DNA of 64,000 nt from Haliclystus octoradiatus (lineage: Eukaryota > Cnidaria > Staurozoa > Stauromedusae > Haliclystidae), in NCBI GenBank assembly GCA_916610825.1, contig OU744447.1, forward strand, positions 19,933,563 through 19,997,562, given 5' to 3'. The first letter of the stretch is position 1. Each line of letters opens with the position of its first letter. Shown one piece after another: positions 47,402 to 62,400 of the stretch. A program made the translations under genes and the position numbers. The notes under the pieces were generated by a model. That model saw nothing but the letters and a program-made list of their open reading frames with translations, was not told where the DNA came from and did no database searches.

Positions 47402-50400
47402 ATGAACTATTTTGGACGACTTGTATCTAATGTAAAAGGTTTTTACGATGAAATCAATGCTGCTACTTTAACTGGAGCAATTGATGTGGTTGTTGTTGAA
47501 CAACCAGATGGGACGTTTCTTGGGAGCCCATTCCATGTACGTTTTGGCAAACTTGGTGTGCTGCAAAGCAGAGAAAAAGTGGTAGGTAGCCTTACATGGT
47601 ATCTTATCTATATCATAAATATAGACTCAGCATTCAACAGTGATTCGAAGTATTGTTCCGGATTAAACAAAAACGTCTTGAAGTTGTAGGCCTGTGTTAT
47701 TGATCAATGTAAGCACGAAGAATGCATTGAGCATACCATTCTAAAATGTTATATAGACCCTGAATGTAAAGTACGGATTATGTGTAGTGAATTGTGCGGA
47801 TTTTTCAACATTTTTAGCAGAGCAGAGTACAGTACCAGCTTCTGATTCTGTTGCTGGGAACGTGCTTCAAGGCTTTCTTTAGTTGTAAACTGCAGATTAC
47901 AAGAGTAGCGACATTCTTTCATGTGCTGCTATCGTCACAGATGCCAGTCACCCCGACAAACAACAAAAAATCAGCGAACGTTCGCTGAACGTTCGTGGAA
48001 AGCCCATTCGGACATTCACCGAACATTCACCCAACGTTCGAGTGTAGATATCAAGTAGGCCTAACGTTCACCGAACGTTTTTTGTAGGTCCAAATAACGT
48101 TCACTTGAACGTCCAATTTAGGCAAATGCGGGAAATTTCTGCATGACTCATTTAATTTAAGATATTTAACTAATTTACTATTTCCTGTTCAAAGTCGCTT
48201 CAAGGTTAAAGATGTTGCCTCAGCATAATGATATAAATCAAGAGAAGAACGATTATCTACTTTAAACGTCGATGTATGTATGTTTGTATCTACTGTATTC
48301 GAGATTCACGCTTCTCATGGTAAACATATCAAATGCATACTTTCCGCGGGGTATCTTATAATTTTTGCGGCAACATAGGCCATGTTTTATGTTCATATCT
48401 TTATATTCCTTCAATTGACGGCCCGAAGCATTTTTTTTCGTAGGATTTCTCTTGCAGCTCCATAGAAAGAACGAATTACATTCTCATGTGCATCACGCAA
48501 TATCTTTCACACCTGACTGACCTTCAGTTCTATTATTTATTTATCATTTGGGCTAACTTCTAGCAATTAAATTTTCTATTTTTTTTATTTTCAAATTTCA
48601 CCCAGCGGAGCGGGTTCACTTCACTAGTTCAATATAAGAATGCAGTTAAAATTATCGTAGTATGATATATAATTTTTCAATCAATTTGACAACGCAATAT
48701 ATTATACAAGCTGTTGAGTGAGAAATAATACTTCTAATATCACTGCAACTCATCTGGCAGAATAATGTCTGTAAATGTATCTTTATAACTATTTTATGAA
48801 ACTTGATTGGAATAGGCAGGTCCACTAAAAATTTCAAAGTTGATTTTATTCGTGTTTCGGATATATCATACCCGCAGAATTCCATAAAACTGATAAAATT
48901 TCCAAAAAAAATTCCAAAAACCCTTCATTTTTGAGTTTTAAATCCAAAAATTTTGTAGAACGTCAAAACGATTTGTGATTGGCCTGCTATATTATGACGT
49001 CATTTCCCGGACAGAACAAAATCACACGCCGCTAAACAATGGAGACTTTAGCATTTTTTGTAATTATTGGTATCGTTAAACGTCAAATTTGAATGTAATC
49101 ATTTCCATTAGCACTGCTGTGCCTGTTCAAAATATTGAAGGCTGACTTCAAAAAACTTATTACGATGACCTGAAATATTCATCAATGGAAATCGCTCTGA
49201 AATATTTATATCAATTTATGTTGTTTTTGTCTACGTTCGAGCATGGTTCAAGTGTCGAAGCGAGAAGGAACAAGGATGGTAGACCAGCTTAGCAAATTAT
49301 TTGAATTTCAAATTACACACATAAAGTTTCAAACAGGTTGGATAATAAGTGAAAGGAGTTGTATGATCTACCATTTATTAGCAAATTATCCACATTATTT
49401 TCTCGCAAATCATATGGTCTATTATAGGATCAAATCTATTGTAGCTATGATTGTACCATGATTCTACAAAAAGTACATTCACTGTCTTCGCTGATCAATG
49501 GGATAAAATAGATGTATAGCTAAATATAGCTACTACATCAATATCGTCCATTGTCTTCACACAAACTGCATGATTAATCATTGGTCCAAGTAAATATTTG
49601 TTAATCAATGCAAAATGAATCATAAATTGCTTTTCAGTTTCAGAAAATTATACGCCTCGCCGTAAACCGTTTATATATGAGTGAGGTTTCTTCTCTAAAT
49701 ATCAAATGTATTATATGTATATATATATTTCCAAGTGAATGCTGCCTACTTTCTGGTGAGACTTTGGTAAAGACGAGTGAACCTTTTCGTTTTGAAGTGA
49801 ACAAACACTTTGAAGGTCTTGACAAAAACAGTGTGTTCACACGTCGTGCACGTGCAGATCGGCCTGGCTGAGAACTAGGGAAAACTTGATTTTGTTCGTT
49901 TGCGGTCGGGAACAGCGAGAGAATGATATGGAAAAGATTTGTTTTGTTTCGCTACAAAAAGGACAAACCGAAAAAAGAAACAAAACTTTACCCTTAGTCT
50001 CGTTTAAAAATCTGCGGTTCTGATTATACTATTCACAAAAAATTTGGATAAAAAATGACGAATTGATGGATGAACGGTTTTGGATATCAAGTCATGATAA
50101 TAGTAGATTTCTCACTTTGTCCGGATTATGACGTCATATTCCTTCACCCATCAAAACTTGCCGTTTCGTAACCATGGTTACGCAATGTCATTTGAAGTCA
50201 GATATCTAGATGATTTGTTGATATTTTTGAGAAAAAAAAATCGGGGATATTAAACTTATCCTTTGATCTTCGTATGGATATGTTTAAAGTACATACTTAA
50301 ATTTTAGTGGACCTGCCTATTGATGTGATGGTGCCAATTGAATTCTTTCCGTGATCTTCATTAACAGTGAGATGATTGTTTGGATTTGAATTCCTGAAGA

Positions 50401-53400
50401 TCAAGTTTTGTAATAATTACAACTTTAAATAATCTGAAAGAGAGTGCTTTCATGCCTGCTTTCATATTGAACATTTTGTCATCACAATGATTACCTCATG
50501 GTCCTGTACAAACTTTCTGAATAAGGCCAGCCAACTTCCCGTAAGCAATGGCACATCAATTAATAACGAAGATCAAATTAATAGCCTGGAATATATCTGA
50601 ACATGGGATCTTTGCCTAAAAATAATAAAAACATTACATATAGCCTACAGATGCATTTGATACTGAATGTCTGTATCCTCCATATCTTTGTATACACACT
50701 GACACTTCTGTGCTTAGTTTACTTTTACTTCATAGACGATGTTATGCCGCTGTTTTTATGAACCGACAAGAACATCCAACAACGGCAGCTGCAATATAAT
50801 AATGTTATGCTATATATCTATGTGATCACTCAGGCAGCAGTATATTCCTTATACAATATAGGGTATGGTTGAGAAAGCCTTATAATGATGGCTCACCGTT
50901 TTTCCTTACTTGCTTCATGTTCCTCTCCGCTCTCACTGATATATTGGACATTGGTCGTACTTCGTATTTCCGTACCCAAGTGTATAAATACTTGAATTTA
51001 ACTTTGATCAACCATACAACCAAAAGCTAATAAATAAAGAATGTTTAATTATTATCAATTCTACTATCAAACCAGTACTCCGAATCTCTACCAAGATGTA
51101 TAATTTATACTCTCACCGACCGTCGACTCCTTCGAGTTCCATGTTATTATCGTTACACTTCCAGGTCTCACTCAAAATACTGTATGCGTATAGAGTATTG
51201 TTGAAGATTATCTAAAATTAGAAAACAGAATTGATGTAAATTGTTTAATTCAATACCGATACACTAGTATGACAGTGTGAGACAATTAACGCATAAATAC
51301 CAAGGGGAAAGTATAATGTGGCATAAAGCAAAAGATATTTGGCCGAATGATATACACTCATCTGATAATTGACCCATCATCTAGTCTTGATTGCATAGTA
51401 TTGATATACCTTGAGAATAAGGGTTATTAAACACGGTGAATCCTGTAAACTGCCAAATGGTTACAAACTTGGAGAGATGCTTAAATTATAATTGATAAAT
51501 ATTAAATAAATACCTGGCTGATTATTGTAGCTAAATATTTGACTTCAAAACTTTCACCCTTAGATCCAGTAAATATTGAGTCACAAATTTCCAATGAATA
51601 AAAGAATGAAAACATAGTAAATAATCATCTTGTAATTTCCTTGATAATTTTCCGATTTTTTGCCAAACAAAGGAAACTCCAACCACAAAAACTATCAATC
51701 TTTTTTCCCTACTGAAGTTTAGCGATTTTGTTACTAAAAGAAAATCCAGCTGACGCTAACATCACGTCATTTATCACATGATTTTGATTGACGGCTTAGA
51801 TATATCAAATATATCTACTTCCTTCGTTTCATTTTGCGATGGTTTAGCTGTTTGCGTTCGTATGATTTATGAAGAAGTATCATAAAGATTTTGATAAAAA
51901 TAAATGCTTTTAATCTATTGTTAGGAACTTTCAACACAAACCGGGAAATACTTCAGGGTGTTCCTAAATAAGTAACAACTCATTATTTCAAATTTTGAAT
52001 CTGCTGTGAAGGTTCATGGAACGTTCGATTTGGACATTCGTTGTTTTTTTCACCACAAACGTTATGTAAACGTTCAGTGTGAACGTTCACTGAACTTTCG
52101 TTGTTTGCCAGGACACGATTCTGGTCTTTCGGAAGCAGGGTTCTCATCTCAACTTTTATCATGAATGAACCACAGAGATATCTGTCCAAAGGATCTACCG
52201 AGCGTGCTATTGAGATCCATCACACATCACACTTGAACAAGATTGACTTACAATTAATTTATATGCGGTTTCTATTTTAACTAAATTTACTTCTTTCTGT
52301 TCAGCGAAACAAGATAATTTATTTCAAAATCAAAAATTCTTTTGATATCTGTTTCTCTATATTATTTCCGGTAAGCATGGATACGATTTCCATCAGCTTT
52401 GACCACTTTTTGTGCATTTCTGTCTCGTAGTCTCTTCTGATGAGTTTTCCGTTTCTTGTGGAGATGTTCCATTTTCAGATTTTCTGTACTTTTTAACCCT
52501 CCCTCTGATGTTGTCCATACTAGCTCACTGCTGAACTTATTCACTTGCAAATTGCACAATGTTGAAGTTTTGAGCAAAAAGCCTTAAATCGTGCTTTATT
52601 CACAATCGAACGAGTCAATACAATCACTTGTCTAGCCAATCAAGTAAACAATGCGAAACTAATTAAGACAGCTGACAAATCTAACCCGCTCCCTTTTCAA
52701 TTGAAATTTTTGAAAATATTTTGAAAATAGAATCCGTAGAAGACCTTGATCGCAACCACAATGAATTCGACTTTCAGTGCCGTATCTGGTTGTTATAATC
52801 TGTGATCACTAAGCAATCAAAACAGAATCAAAGATTCGATTTACATGTGACTTTGTCCACGCGAAGCTATATTCTATTTCTCTGAGTTTTAATAAGGGAC
52901 ACTTCGGCAAGAGAATCTCCTTTAAACAATGTTTTGCTTCTTTCTTTATAGAAACTTGGATACAGCATTAAACATTTGCTTTTCAAAATTCACAGTTAAA
53001 ATGTCAACTGCACTGAAATACAGTAGTATCACGTAGTTAAAAAAAGCTGCACAACTTCATTTCCAATAATTATCATACTGTGAAGGTCCGAGGCTCAAGC
53101 TAATTTTGCGGAAGTTGAGTAGCAGTTACGGCGCACCTACTTTTGTGTTCTAGTCATCCTTTGAAGGGATCGAAAGCTATCTAACGCATTCGCATTTATT
53201 CTCGCTTTATGATACGCAGATGCTTGTGCTTCAATGCTTTGAGTGATATTGTGAAAAGTATTTTTATTATAATTTTATAAGTTGATTGGTTGTTATTGTC
53301 TGTAATTGATTCCCTCCCACCCTTCCCATAATTGTGTTTGTTTATTTAGGTTAGGTTTCTCAAGTTGGTAAGTGAGGTCAGGTTTGTATTCATGATGTAT

Positions 53401-56400
53401 TCATTATATATAATTTCCACTGATTATCAGTGTGACGGGTGCTTGGTTGGATCGGGATCCACGCATAAGCTGGAGAGGGACAGGTTCGCCATAGAAAGAG
53501 CAGCATACAACAAGCATGTAGAAGTTAAATGCATAAAGCCAGCTGAGAGATGTTATTAACGCAGAAAGCAAGCATTGAACATCAAGCATATAGATGTTAT
53601 TGAAGCTTATTAGTTGTGCATATAAATATCTAAATAGAAGCATGTAAATAGATATCCCACCAACCAAGCACCTAACCCAGAGCTCATCATCGGATGAGTT
53701 TAATTCACAGTTAAATTGCAAATAATATTTCATAATATGATTTCATTAATTTATCGAATATATGTGGCTCTTTACACAAATTTTCCGAGTTTGAAATGCC
53801 GTGGTTTTGGAGTGCGTGTGATCGTATTCGATCGAAAATAGTGGCAAAAACGTAAGCAGTAATTTCCATAAAAATCCACTCCAAATAGCCTATTCTTTGA
53901 CTGTGATTGCGTTATTCCATATCACCAAGCATCAATGCATATTATTTTACAGTTGGCAATGAAATTTATGTGATAAACTATGAATATTGTCGTCCTTTCT
54001 TCATTTCAACCGTATTTTGAATTTTACATATAGGCCTAGCGTACCATCCATCCACTCGCATTGAGTAGCTTGAGAAGGCTGAATTCAGCTTCAAAAGTGA
54101 ATTATTTCAAGTATCATTTTGTCGATAATTCCCTAAAATCGTAATGGACAACAATGAAATGCGTCAAAAATAGGCAACAAACATAATGGCCGTTATTTGA
54201 CCAATCACAAATTTCGAACGTTCAGTGCCGTATCTGGTCGTTATAATCTGTGATAGTGATAGGCTACCTCTATATAGATAGATGTTTATTTAATTATGTA
54301 AAACAATGATTAATTAAATATTATATTTAGATAATTTGAAAAATTTAAAACAACATTTAAATAAGAATAGTCAACAATGAGAATGATAATAATAGCAATA
54401 CTAAATATGGCTAAATGAATAAAATAAATTATAAAATGTTTCAAATACATTTGAAAATAAAATAAAGAATAAAAAATATTATAAAAGGTGTGTAATACAT
54501 TTGAAAATATGATTTAATTACAGTAGATAATTAACTCAGTTGGAAAACCAACTATGGTTAATGAGGAGGAAAGAATTATGAAGGGGACTAGAAGACTGAG
54601 CAATGAAGAAACAAGACATAGTTACCACTTTAATGATATACAAAAAATAATTATTCAGATATTGAATCAACTCTGTAATAATGTTTGCATCCCAACTTTT
54701 GTTTATAATTTGGCCTGCAACTTTTTATTATTATGACTTTTTATTACTTTTTACTACTTATTGTTTAGGTTGATATTGAAGTAAATGGCGTAGCAGTCAA
54801 TTTACACATGAAACTTGGTCCGGCTGGTGAGGCCTTCTTTGTAGAACAATTAGATCGCGAGGAAACAATCCCTTATGAATTAGCAACTTCTCCTATTCCA
54901 TCTGAATATAACTTAATGGCTCGTGGAATTGAGAAGCTACACAACGACTTACTGAACAATGATTCTTTTCAAGTGAGATAATTATTTGATAACTCTGATC
55001 CTGTTTTATTTCATTATATCAGTTTGGATAAATAGTAGGCCTAGGCTACAACATGAAAGAGATCTAATATTTGTTTTACATTATTATATGATGTGTCATC
55101 CATATGCAGTATCATGCATTTAATTCTACAAATCCAACTTTTATTATACTGACTATTTTTCTCTGATTGATATAACAACCCATTTATTCTCAAATCTGAT
55201 TCCGATCTGAATTTCATGATTAAAGATTAATTTGATCTTAAAATCTTCATTATAAATCCGACATTTTTTGTAGCGTTTTAAACGATTTTGAATGTTGTAA
55301 ATTGACTGTCGTGAAAGGTGATTATTGCTAATATTGCCACTGCAGTTTCTTAGTCATGAAAATGCTCATAATATTTGACACAATTGTTTAATTACATCTA
55401 GTGATAGATGCTGTTTAAAAAAACAAAAAAAAACTGCAAAATCAATGTAAGAATATTTTCAAAATCCAATTTAATCGGACAGAACTATGTCAATCCAGTC
55501 CAAAAACTGAATTTCAATCCAAATTCGATCAAATTCAGGTCGGATTTGCATACCTTTTATACTGAAGCATACTATTTGCCATTGAAACATAATAGTGTAC
55601 CCATAATTTGATGTTTTAGATAAGTTTCAAGACTGAGTACAACAACATTCCACATAGTGCCATTTGCTCTGCCATCCGAGGTCATCTCCTTGATCTCAAT
55701 TGTTGTACTAATCAATAATAGTAGTAATATAGACAGTCCCATTATAGGAATGTGCCGTCCCTCTTACGCCTTACATATTTGCTACACAAAGAACGCCACA
55801 AAACACGGTCAGACATAGCTGACAAAGAAACTTTTAAATAACACAATTCACGATACAAAACATTATGAAAAGATACTACTCTCCCATAGCCCCGTCGAAG
55901 CATCTCCTTCGGTTGCCAATGAAGGATGTCATGCAGCGGTTGAGGGGCGTACGTCTTTGATCTTTCGATGTGACCTAAAAAGACATCTGACGTTGGTGAG
56001 CAATAGCAGAGGGGGAAAGTTTTCTAAGTTTAGCAGTAGACAGTAAGTTGGGCCAATGTACTCCTAAAGCATGCCGAAGCATGGTGTCATAAGCTGAGTC
56101 AAGTCGGGTCAATAGTGAGGTTGATAGAACCCACGTTTCAGATGCATATAATAGAACAGGTTCTATCGTGTGTCTGAACAGTCTTAACTTAACGTCAGTG
56201 TTGACATCGGACACCCAGAATTTATTCAGACCTCTAGTGGCTGCCCAAGTCTGGCCTCTACGTTGTGTTAAATCATCTGAAGAAGATGGAAGTACAGAAC
56301 CTAGGTACTTGAACGAATCTACACTTTCTATGTCACCATTAAATGTAGCAAGGTGTGCCTGTTTTATGCGTAAAGCAATCAATTTTGTCTTAGTTGTGTT

Positions 56401-59400
56401 AATTGTCAAGCCTACTAATCAATAACATCCCAATAAATAGATTAATGTTATTAGATTACATAGATTGCCTTTTGATCGCATTGACGTAAAACTCATACAA
56501 CTTGAGAAGCAAACATGACTACCTGATTTTTTACTAATATTATGTTATATTATATTAGATGTTGTTTGATATATTATTCTAGGACGAACCAAGCAAGCCA
56601 ATAGCTTATTTAGAGGAAGGGGAGACAACCCCAAACATCATAATAGACTCACAAATATGTGAGGATCCTAAAGACGAAGACTTAACAGAACCTGGACCTT
56701 CGATGGAAGATCAAGTAAGACATTTGATTATTTCAACCGAAATATTACAAATGTATTAACTGCGACAACACTGACAGCTATTCATATACAATGATAGCTT
56801 ATTTAAAAATTGTTTCTATCAAACTAATCTATATTACTCTGATTATTTTCATTTCTGTCTAGATTGTATATATTTCGTCATATATTGCAATACCGTACCA
56901 AATCATTAATCAAGAGATTGCCAGAAGATATCTTAGGTGTAACTATGCAGAAATACAAATATTTTATTTCATCCATAGTCAACTGCATTTTTAATTCTCT
57001 GATATACTGAGCTACTATATGTCATCAATTACTATTGTGTTTATAAAATAATTAAATGATAATAATAGTGATAATATTATTATATGTGAGAATTTATAAT
57101 AGAGATATATTTATCTTTCAGCAGATGTAAACACGGGGAATTGAAAATTTACAATTGTTTCTTTGTAGATTGAAACAGACAAAACTGGTGTAGATGACCA
57201 TGCTATATCCCGTAGTATTTCAATACCTATTCTAGACAAAGAAAGAAGGAATTACCCATTATCAGACAGTGATGATCAGGTAAATCCAAATGTTGAACAA
57301 TAACATATGTAGAATATGCTGTGAACTAATACAAATACGAAGAAGGAAGATCCCAATCTCAACCTACCTCTACATGCTTCAAATCCTGTGAAGTTTCCAA
57401 AAACCCATTGAAGCTATGGAAACAGTATAGGTCTATCAATGTTTGGAAATCCATGTCTATTTTTGAATGTAATGATGCCTATCTTAAACCTCTAGCCTTA
57501 ATCAAGTGATCACTGAGATGCTCTAAAGTTTTTTAAGTCACATGTTCTGAAATGTATTGACCTACATAGAATGTATTCAGTGATGTTTTCTGAAAACAAT
57601 ATAATCTATTGGGTCATTTAATTATTTCCTTGTTAAAAAATAAAGTTAAGTAGAAAGTTATACTTTATTAAAATTTAGTATGTTATTAAAGGACATGAAC
57701 ACTTGTTATAAATATATTTATTATAACACCTTCCACGCAATTTGTTGAGGTGACACTATTATTAAATGAAACCCTGTTGAGATAAATAATAATCTAGAAA
57801 TTGTTGCACTGACTTTTGCCTTGAAAAAATACTTCTATTACTGATGATATTGATGATACTATTACTCGGAACAAGCACGTATATAATACTTTCATTTCGA
57901 ATGAAAAAAGTGAGGGAACACCGTTCCCCCGGAAAAGGTAGAGGGGGAACGGTGTTCCCCGCGTTCCCCCACCAAAACATCACTGATTATGTATTTGTGC
58001 TTATCATAGAAATTGTAAAATAATTCCAATGCTTTTCACCTTCAGCTATGATGTCACCTTTTGTGCTGTACCACCTCCTAGTATGATTGATATCTGTAAT
58101 TAATCTTCCTGTGTGTAGGCCTATTGCTAAATATCATATGTGCAGCATAACTGTTTTGTCACATTGTAAATTGCAAGAGCATTTTCACATGTACCCATTG
58201 ATTCCCTCCAGAATTATTTGAAGAAAGGATTGTTGACCCTGATGATGTATTTATAAAATATGGTGACCCTATGGTATTGTTGGGGAATACCTACATGGCT
58301 GATGCGAAAAAGTCCTATACAAATATTATCTTTCTTTATAGTTGTGTCTTTCACCTCCAAACAACTTGACAAGAGCTCAGCGTATTGGCATGTATCCATT
58401 ATCAGATTTAGACTCTCCAATCACTTCACCTCTAATGTCTGAGTATGTAACTAAATATGAATACTATGCACATGGTTCCGCAAAAGTTTTAGCCTTCTAG
58501 AATCCTTGAGGCATTTCAACATTTTCTTCTGAATTTTTTGTTGTTAAAGTTTGGCCAATAAATTATAAAAATATCAATTTTCTTTCATATGTATGTCTTT
58601 TATCATTTGAACATGGTATACTTATTAAGTAGGATGCATGCTCTGTATTTTGAAAATACTTACGTTACAGTTTAAGATTTAAAATTTGTCCTACGCTCAT
58701 AAGCTCATGTTAAATCATATGTAATCCTATAGTTTTGCGGCCTGCTGAGCAATTAAGAAGGATGTATGTAGAGTCCAAGACCCTAAAAACCATCAATAAA
58801 TCATTGTCATGAAAATATCTTAATCAGTGTGCTATGAAAAGCTGGGAAAATTTCCCCATTAATGTGCAGATATGTATTTTTTATGAATATTGTTTTCCAT
58901 TCAAGATCTGTGCATTGGTTTATAATTATAGACCAACTCTTATTGCTTATTAAATGGGATTTTTTATTAGTTTATCAGATGCTCTTGACAGACCAAATCT
59001 ACGTAATGTGCTTAGTGATACTGAAGCTGAAATTGGTCCTAAACAACTACAAAACAATGCATTGTACGATGAGGGTATGACATGGCAATGGGGAGAACTT
59101 CCTCAGGTATGTAAGAGCGGTTCAAGAAGTTGTTTATGTTGTGAAATACTATTTTTAAGACAGATGAAAGCAAAGACAATTCAGGATATTTTTATAGAAA
59201 ATTGAGGAACTGTTCCTTTAGAGTTAAGATCATAAGATGTCACATCCATAAGCATTTTATCTATGCGGCTAGAGAACTGCTTATCTTGTAAGCTCATGGG
59301 CTTTGTTCGTAGGGGATAGGGGTCAAATGGTTGAGAATTTACCTGTGTTGTGTTCCTGCATAAACTACAAATTTTTTCACAATGTATGTTTACCAAGTAT

Positions 59401-62400
59401 CATAGGAAATACGTTGTTAGCATATGCTGTTATTCAAATTTTCAATTTCATTTACAGCCTGTTACAACGACTGAATTGAGTAAAACTCTCAATGAAAAAG
59501 GTGCGTAAGCTATATTGAATTAAGCATAACAACTCTGTTGAAGTTTTTGGTTTGAAAGAATTTATCCATATTCAAAGCCAATCTGGGTTCGACAAACCTT
59601 GAATCTCGATTCATGTGCAGATTCAAAGTAGATCAGGGTGGTTTTTATTTGAACAAAACACAAAGAAACAAATCTTTCCATTGCTGAATTATTGTAGTTC
59701 CTGCTATCAAACACATTTAATTCTGCCCTATTTAGAGCATTCACCTAAATATTTATTCCAGAAAAACTGTCTCAAATGGGCAAGAGCATCATCTGCCCTT
59801 CTCATTGTGTGAAAAATAAGAAATGTGAGCATTATCTTTTTTTCAAAACAATTCATATTTTCATCACATGTTATCTTGAAAATGTGCTTGAAAATGTAAA
59901 TTATGCGAGGGATGAAAAGGAACCAACATGCTTCAAAATCATGCGCCATATGGCTGATAAATATGAATTTATGCGATAGAAAACGCAAATTAATTCCTGA
60001 AAAAATGAGTGAATTTGATTAGATATATTCAACACAGAGAGGATAAACAAACTGATTACAAATAAATGTGTTTTAGAACTGTTTTTGGTGCTGGTAATGG
60101 GTCGGAGAGTACTGCCTGTCCTATCCATATGGACAGTGTGCCATTGGGTTCTGTAGTATCCAGATCTTGATCTCCTCTGGTATAAAGCAAAACAGGTTGT
60201 TAAAGCAGTCACCTCCTGTCCATCTGTCTGTATGTGAAATTACTTGAAATTGCCTTTGCTGATTCTGACCTGTTCTGCAAATTTATTTTTCATTGCCTGT
60301 ATTGATGTTATTGTTTGTTGAATCTATTATTATCTTGGAACACTATTAGGTCATTCATCTAAACGAAGAAAATCAACAACATCCTTGTCGTCAAAAGTAG
60401 GTCACTACTACTGAAAATCAACATGGCCTAAAACGGTCACATGACTTAGTAACCACCTTTCTTCATGACCACTTCTTGAACACTATTATACATTGAAATA
60501 ATGTGAAAGAGACATTGAATACCATTAGTCGATATCAGTCTACAATAAGAAAGTTGCACAATCTAAGAAGTTGTGCTAGCAGTAATTCTATTGTTCTCAC
60601 AATACGCCTACGACTGGCAATCTCAGCAGCCCCTATTTCATTGAGCCCTGCAGAGGCTGGCTGGCATTTTATTTTCCCTTATTTACGTGCAGGTTGGAAA
60701 AAATGGATTAATGGATAAATTATAAAAAGTTTATAAAAATCAATACAAAATTGGGAAAATGGTTTAGTTTTCTATAGCAGTTTAAAAAATTGTCTAATGG
60801 TCTATGATATTGTTTGGTTTTGTTTTTGAAGTTGGGTTTGATGATAATATTAAAAAAAACCAGTACATATGGTCCTGGAACGACCACTGATATGGCAGCT
60901 TCTGATTTCTTGGTTAATTTCTATTCCAATCGAATACAAAATACATAATTTGGGTCAAAATACCTTAAGTAGACCGTCAAGAGACCGTCAATTCGTTTTG
61001 ATGGGAAATTAATATCAATTTTCCGATTTCCGATTATGTAAGGGCTTACTAGAAATAGCAATGTGTAATACTGCTATAGAAAGAGAAGAAGCTCTCCTTC
61101 TTCTTAACTACTTACCATTCTTACGTGTAAATGATCATTATATATCATGTTTTCAATTAGACGCAAGGCTTATATCTTGAAGATGTGATTTCCTCAAATA
61201 AAGAAGTTGCTGATTTGTACTTGAACAGGTCGGCATAGTATGTTAATGGTTAATAATTATGTAGGATGAAATGTTAAATTTTTATAATACAAAAGGAAAG
61301 TTCAATAAGATCATACACAATCTTTGGAATAACAACAAATCAATTTGGATCATTTATTGACCATTTGTGATGTATTTCTATCCTACATATATTATATACA
61401 GGCATGAGAGAGTTCCTCTTTTTCAATCAGCTCTGAGACAAAGAAAAATCACCTAAAACATTTTACAAAGGATTTTCCACTTTTCTGATTTAGGTTTACT
61501 CTCATGCCTGTATGTATACATAAATATGGAATAAAGATTTAGAGTTTGCCTACATAATAAACGTCCTTGACTACAACCAAATTATTGATTTATGTTAATG
61601 GACTGAGCTGAAATTTCTTACAGAACAGAACATTTCTTACAGATAGTTTCATTTTCAATTGTGGTTTATATCATTTGCTAGATAGAACTTCAAACCAATA
61701 TATGCAGTAGATATATATAGCTATACCATATAATTTCAGTATAATTTAGTAGACAGTTGCTACAACATTTTTTGTACTTTAATTGTTGTTCTTGAAATGG
61801 CTGTGGTGGCACATAAGTGGCAACAAAAGGTCTCTCTGTATTTGCCTGTCGCCATTTAGTTATTGTCGGTTACAATTGAACAATAGCTAACATTATAAAC
61901 CCAATTATGTGTAACATTCTACCATGTAGTGCATCGATATGTCTTTTTGCAAATAATAAAATTTCTACTTGCCTGATGATTGCCGTATGGCGTGAAACTT
62001 GGAGTAACGAGAACAGTATGTCTCTTTTTGACTCATTTTATTCATTAATCTACATACATACATACATACATACATACATACATACATACATACATACATA
62101 CATACATACATACATACATACATACATACATACATACATACATACATACATACATACATACATACATACATACATACATACATACATACATACATACATA
62201 CATACATACATACATACATACATACATACATACATAGGCTACATGTTTTCATGTATTGTTAGCTATTGTTGCAATGTTTCAATCGTTTCACGTATAAAGA
62301 GACAGATCGTATGGATTCAGGTCCTGATAGGAAACCTGTATTCTCTATTCAGTTGAGATTAATTTTCAATCTAGATCTCATCAACGCGTAGAAGATGGTG

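Larger units (their letters stand above)
47955..52115. repeat. AACGTTC-rich inverted-repeat ends, possibly of one 4.2 kb element
   Basis: Left block 47955-48115 (GACAAACAACAAAAAATCAG, GCGAACGTTCGCTGAACGTT, ATTCGGACATTC) and right block 52010-52115 (GAACGTTCGATTTGGACATT, ACGTTCACTGAACTTTCG, TTGTTTGCCAGGAC) are inverted relative to one another. GGCAAACAACG at the ends recalls CCCAGCAAACA at 12596. They could be the two ends of one element or two separate insertions; no clean target duplication was found. Confidence 0.4.
47582..54768 (+). other. Lipin intron 1 (7.2 kb), repeat-rich
   Basis: Contains the AACGTTC-rich inverted ends (47955 and 52115), the short Helitron-like copy, the inverted-repeat segment 48811-50321, and a direct repeat TTCAGTGCCGTATCTGG near 52780 and 54219. 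A fragment of the unnamed repeat family is at 53425-53700 in reverse. No coding frame of known family. Confidence 0.5.

Noticed and set aside
58862-59080. 72 aa frame over lipin exon 58971-59106
   Set aside because: Wrong frame; the exon read as [13 protein letters not shown] keeps phase with both neighbours.
58979-59106. Acceptor at 58978 for the same lipin exon
   Set aside because: It would put the exon out of phase with 58342-58442; the acceptor at 58970 keeps the frame.
61907-62356. 149 aa protein with (HTYI) repeats, and minus-strand (MYVC) frames
   Set aside because: Pure translation of the TACA microsatellite inside a lipin intron.
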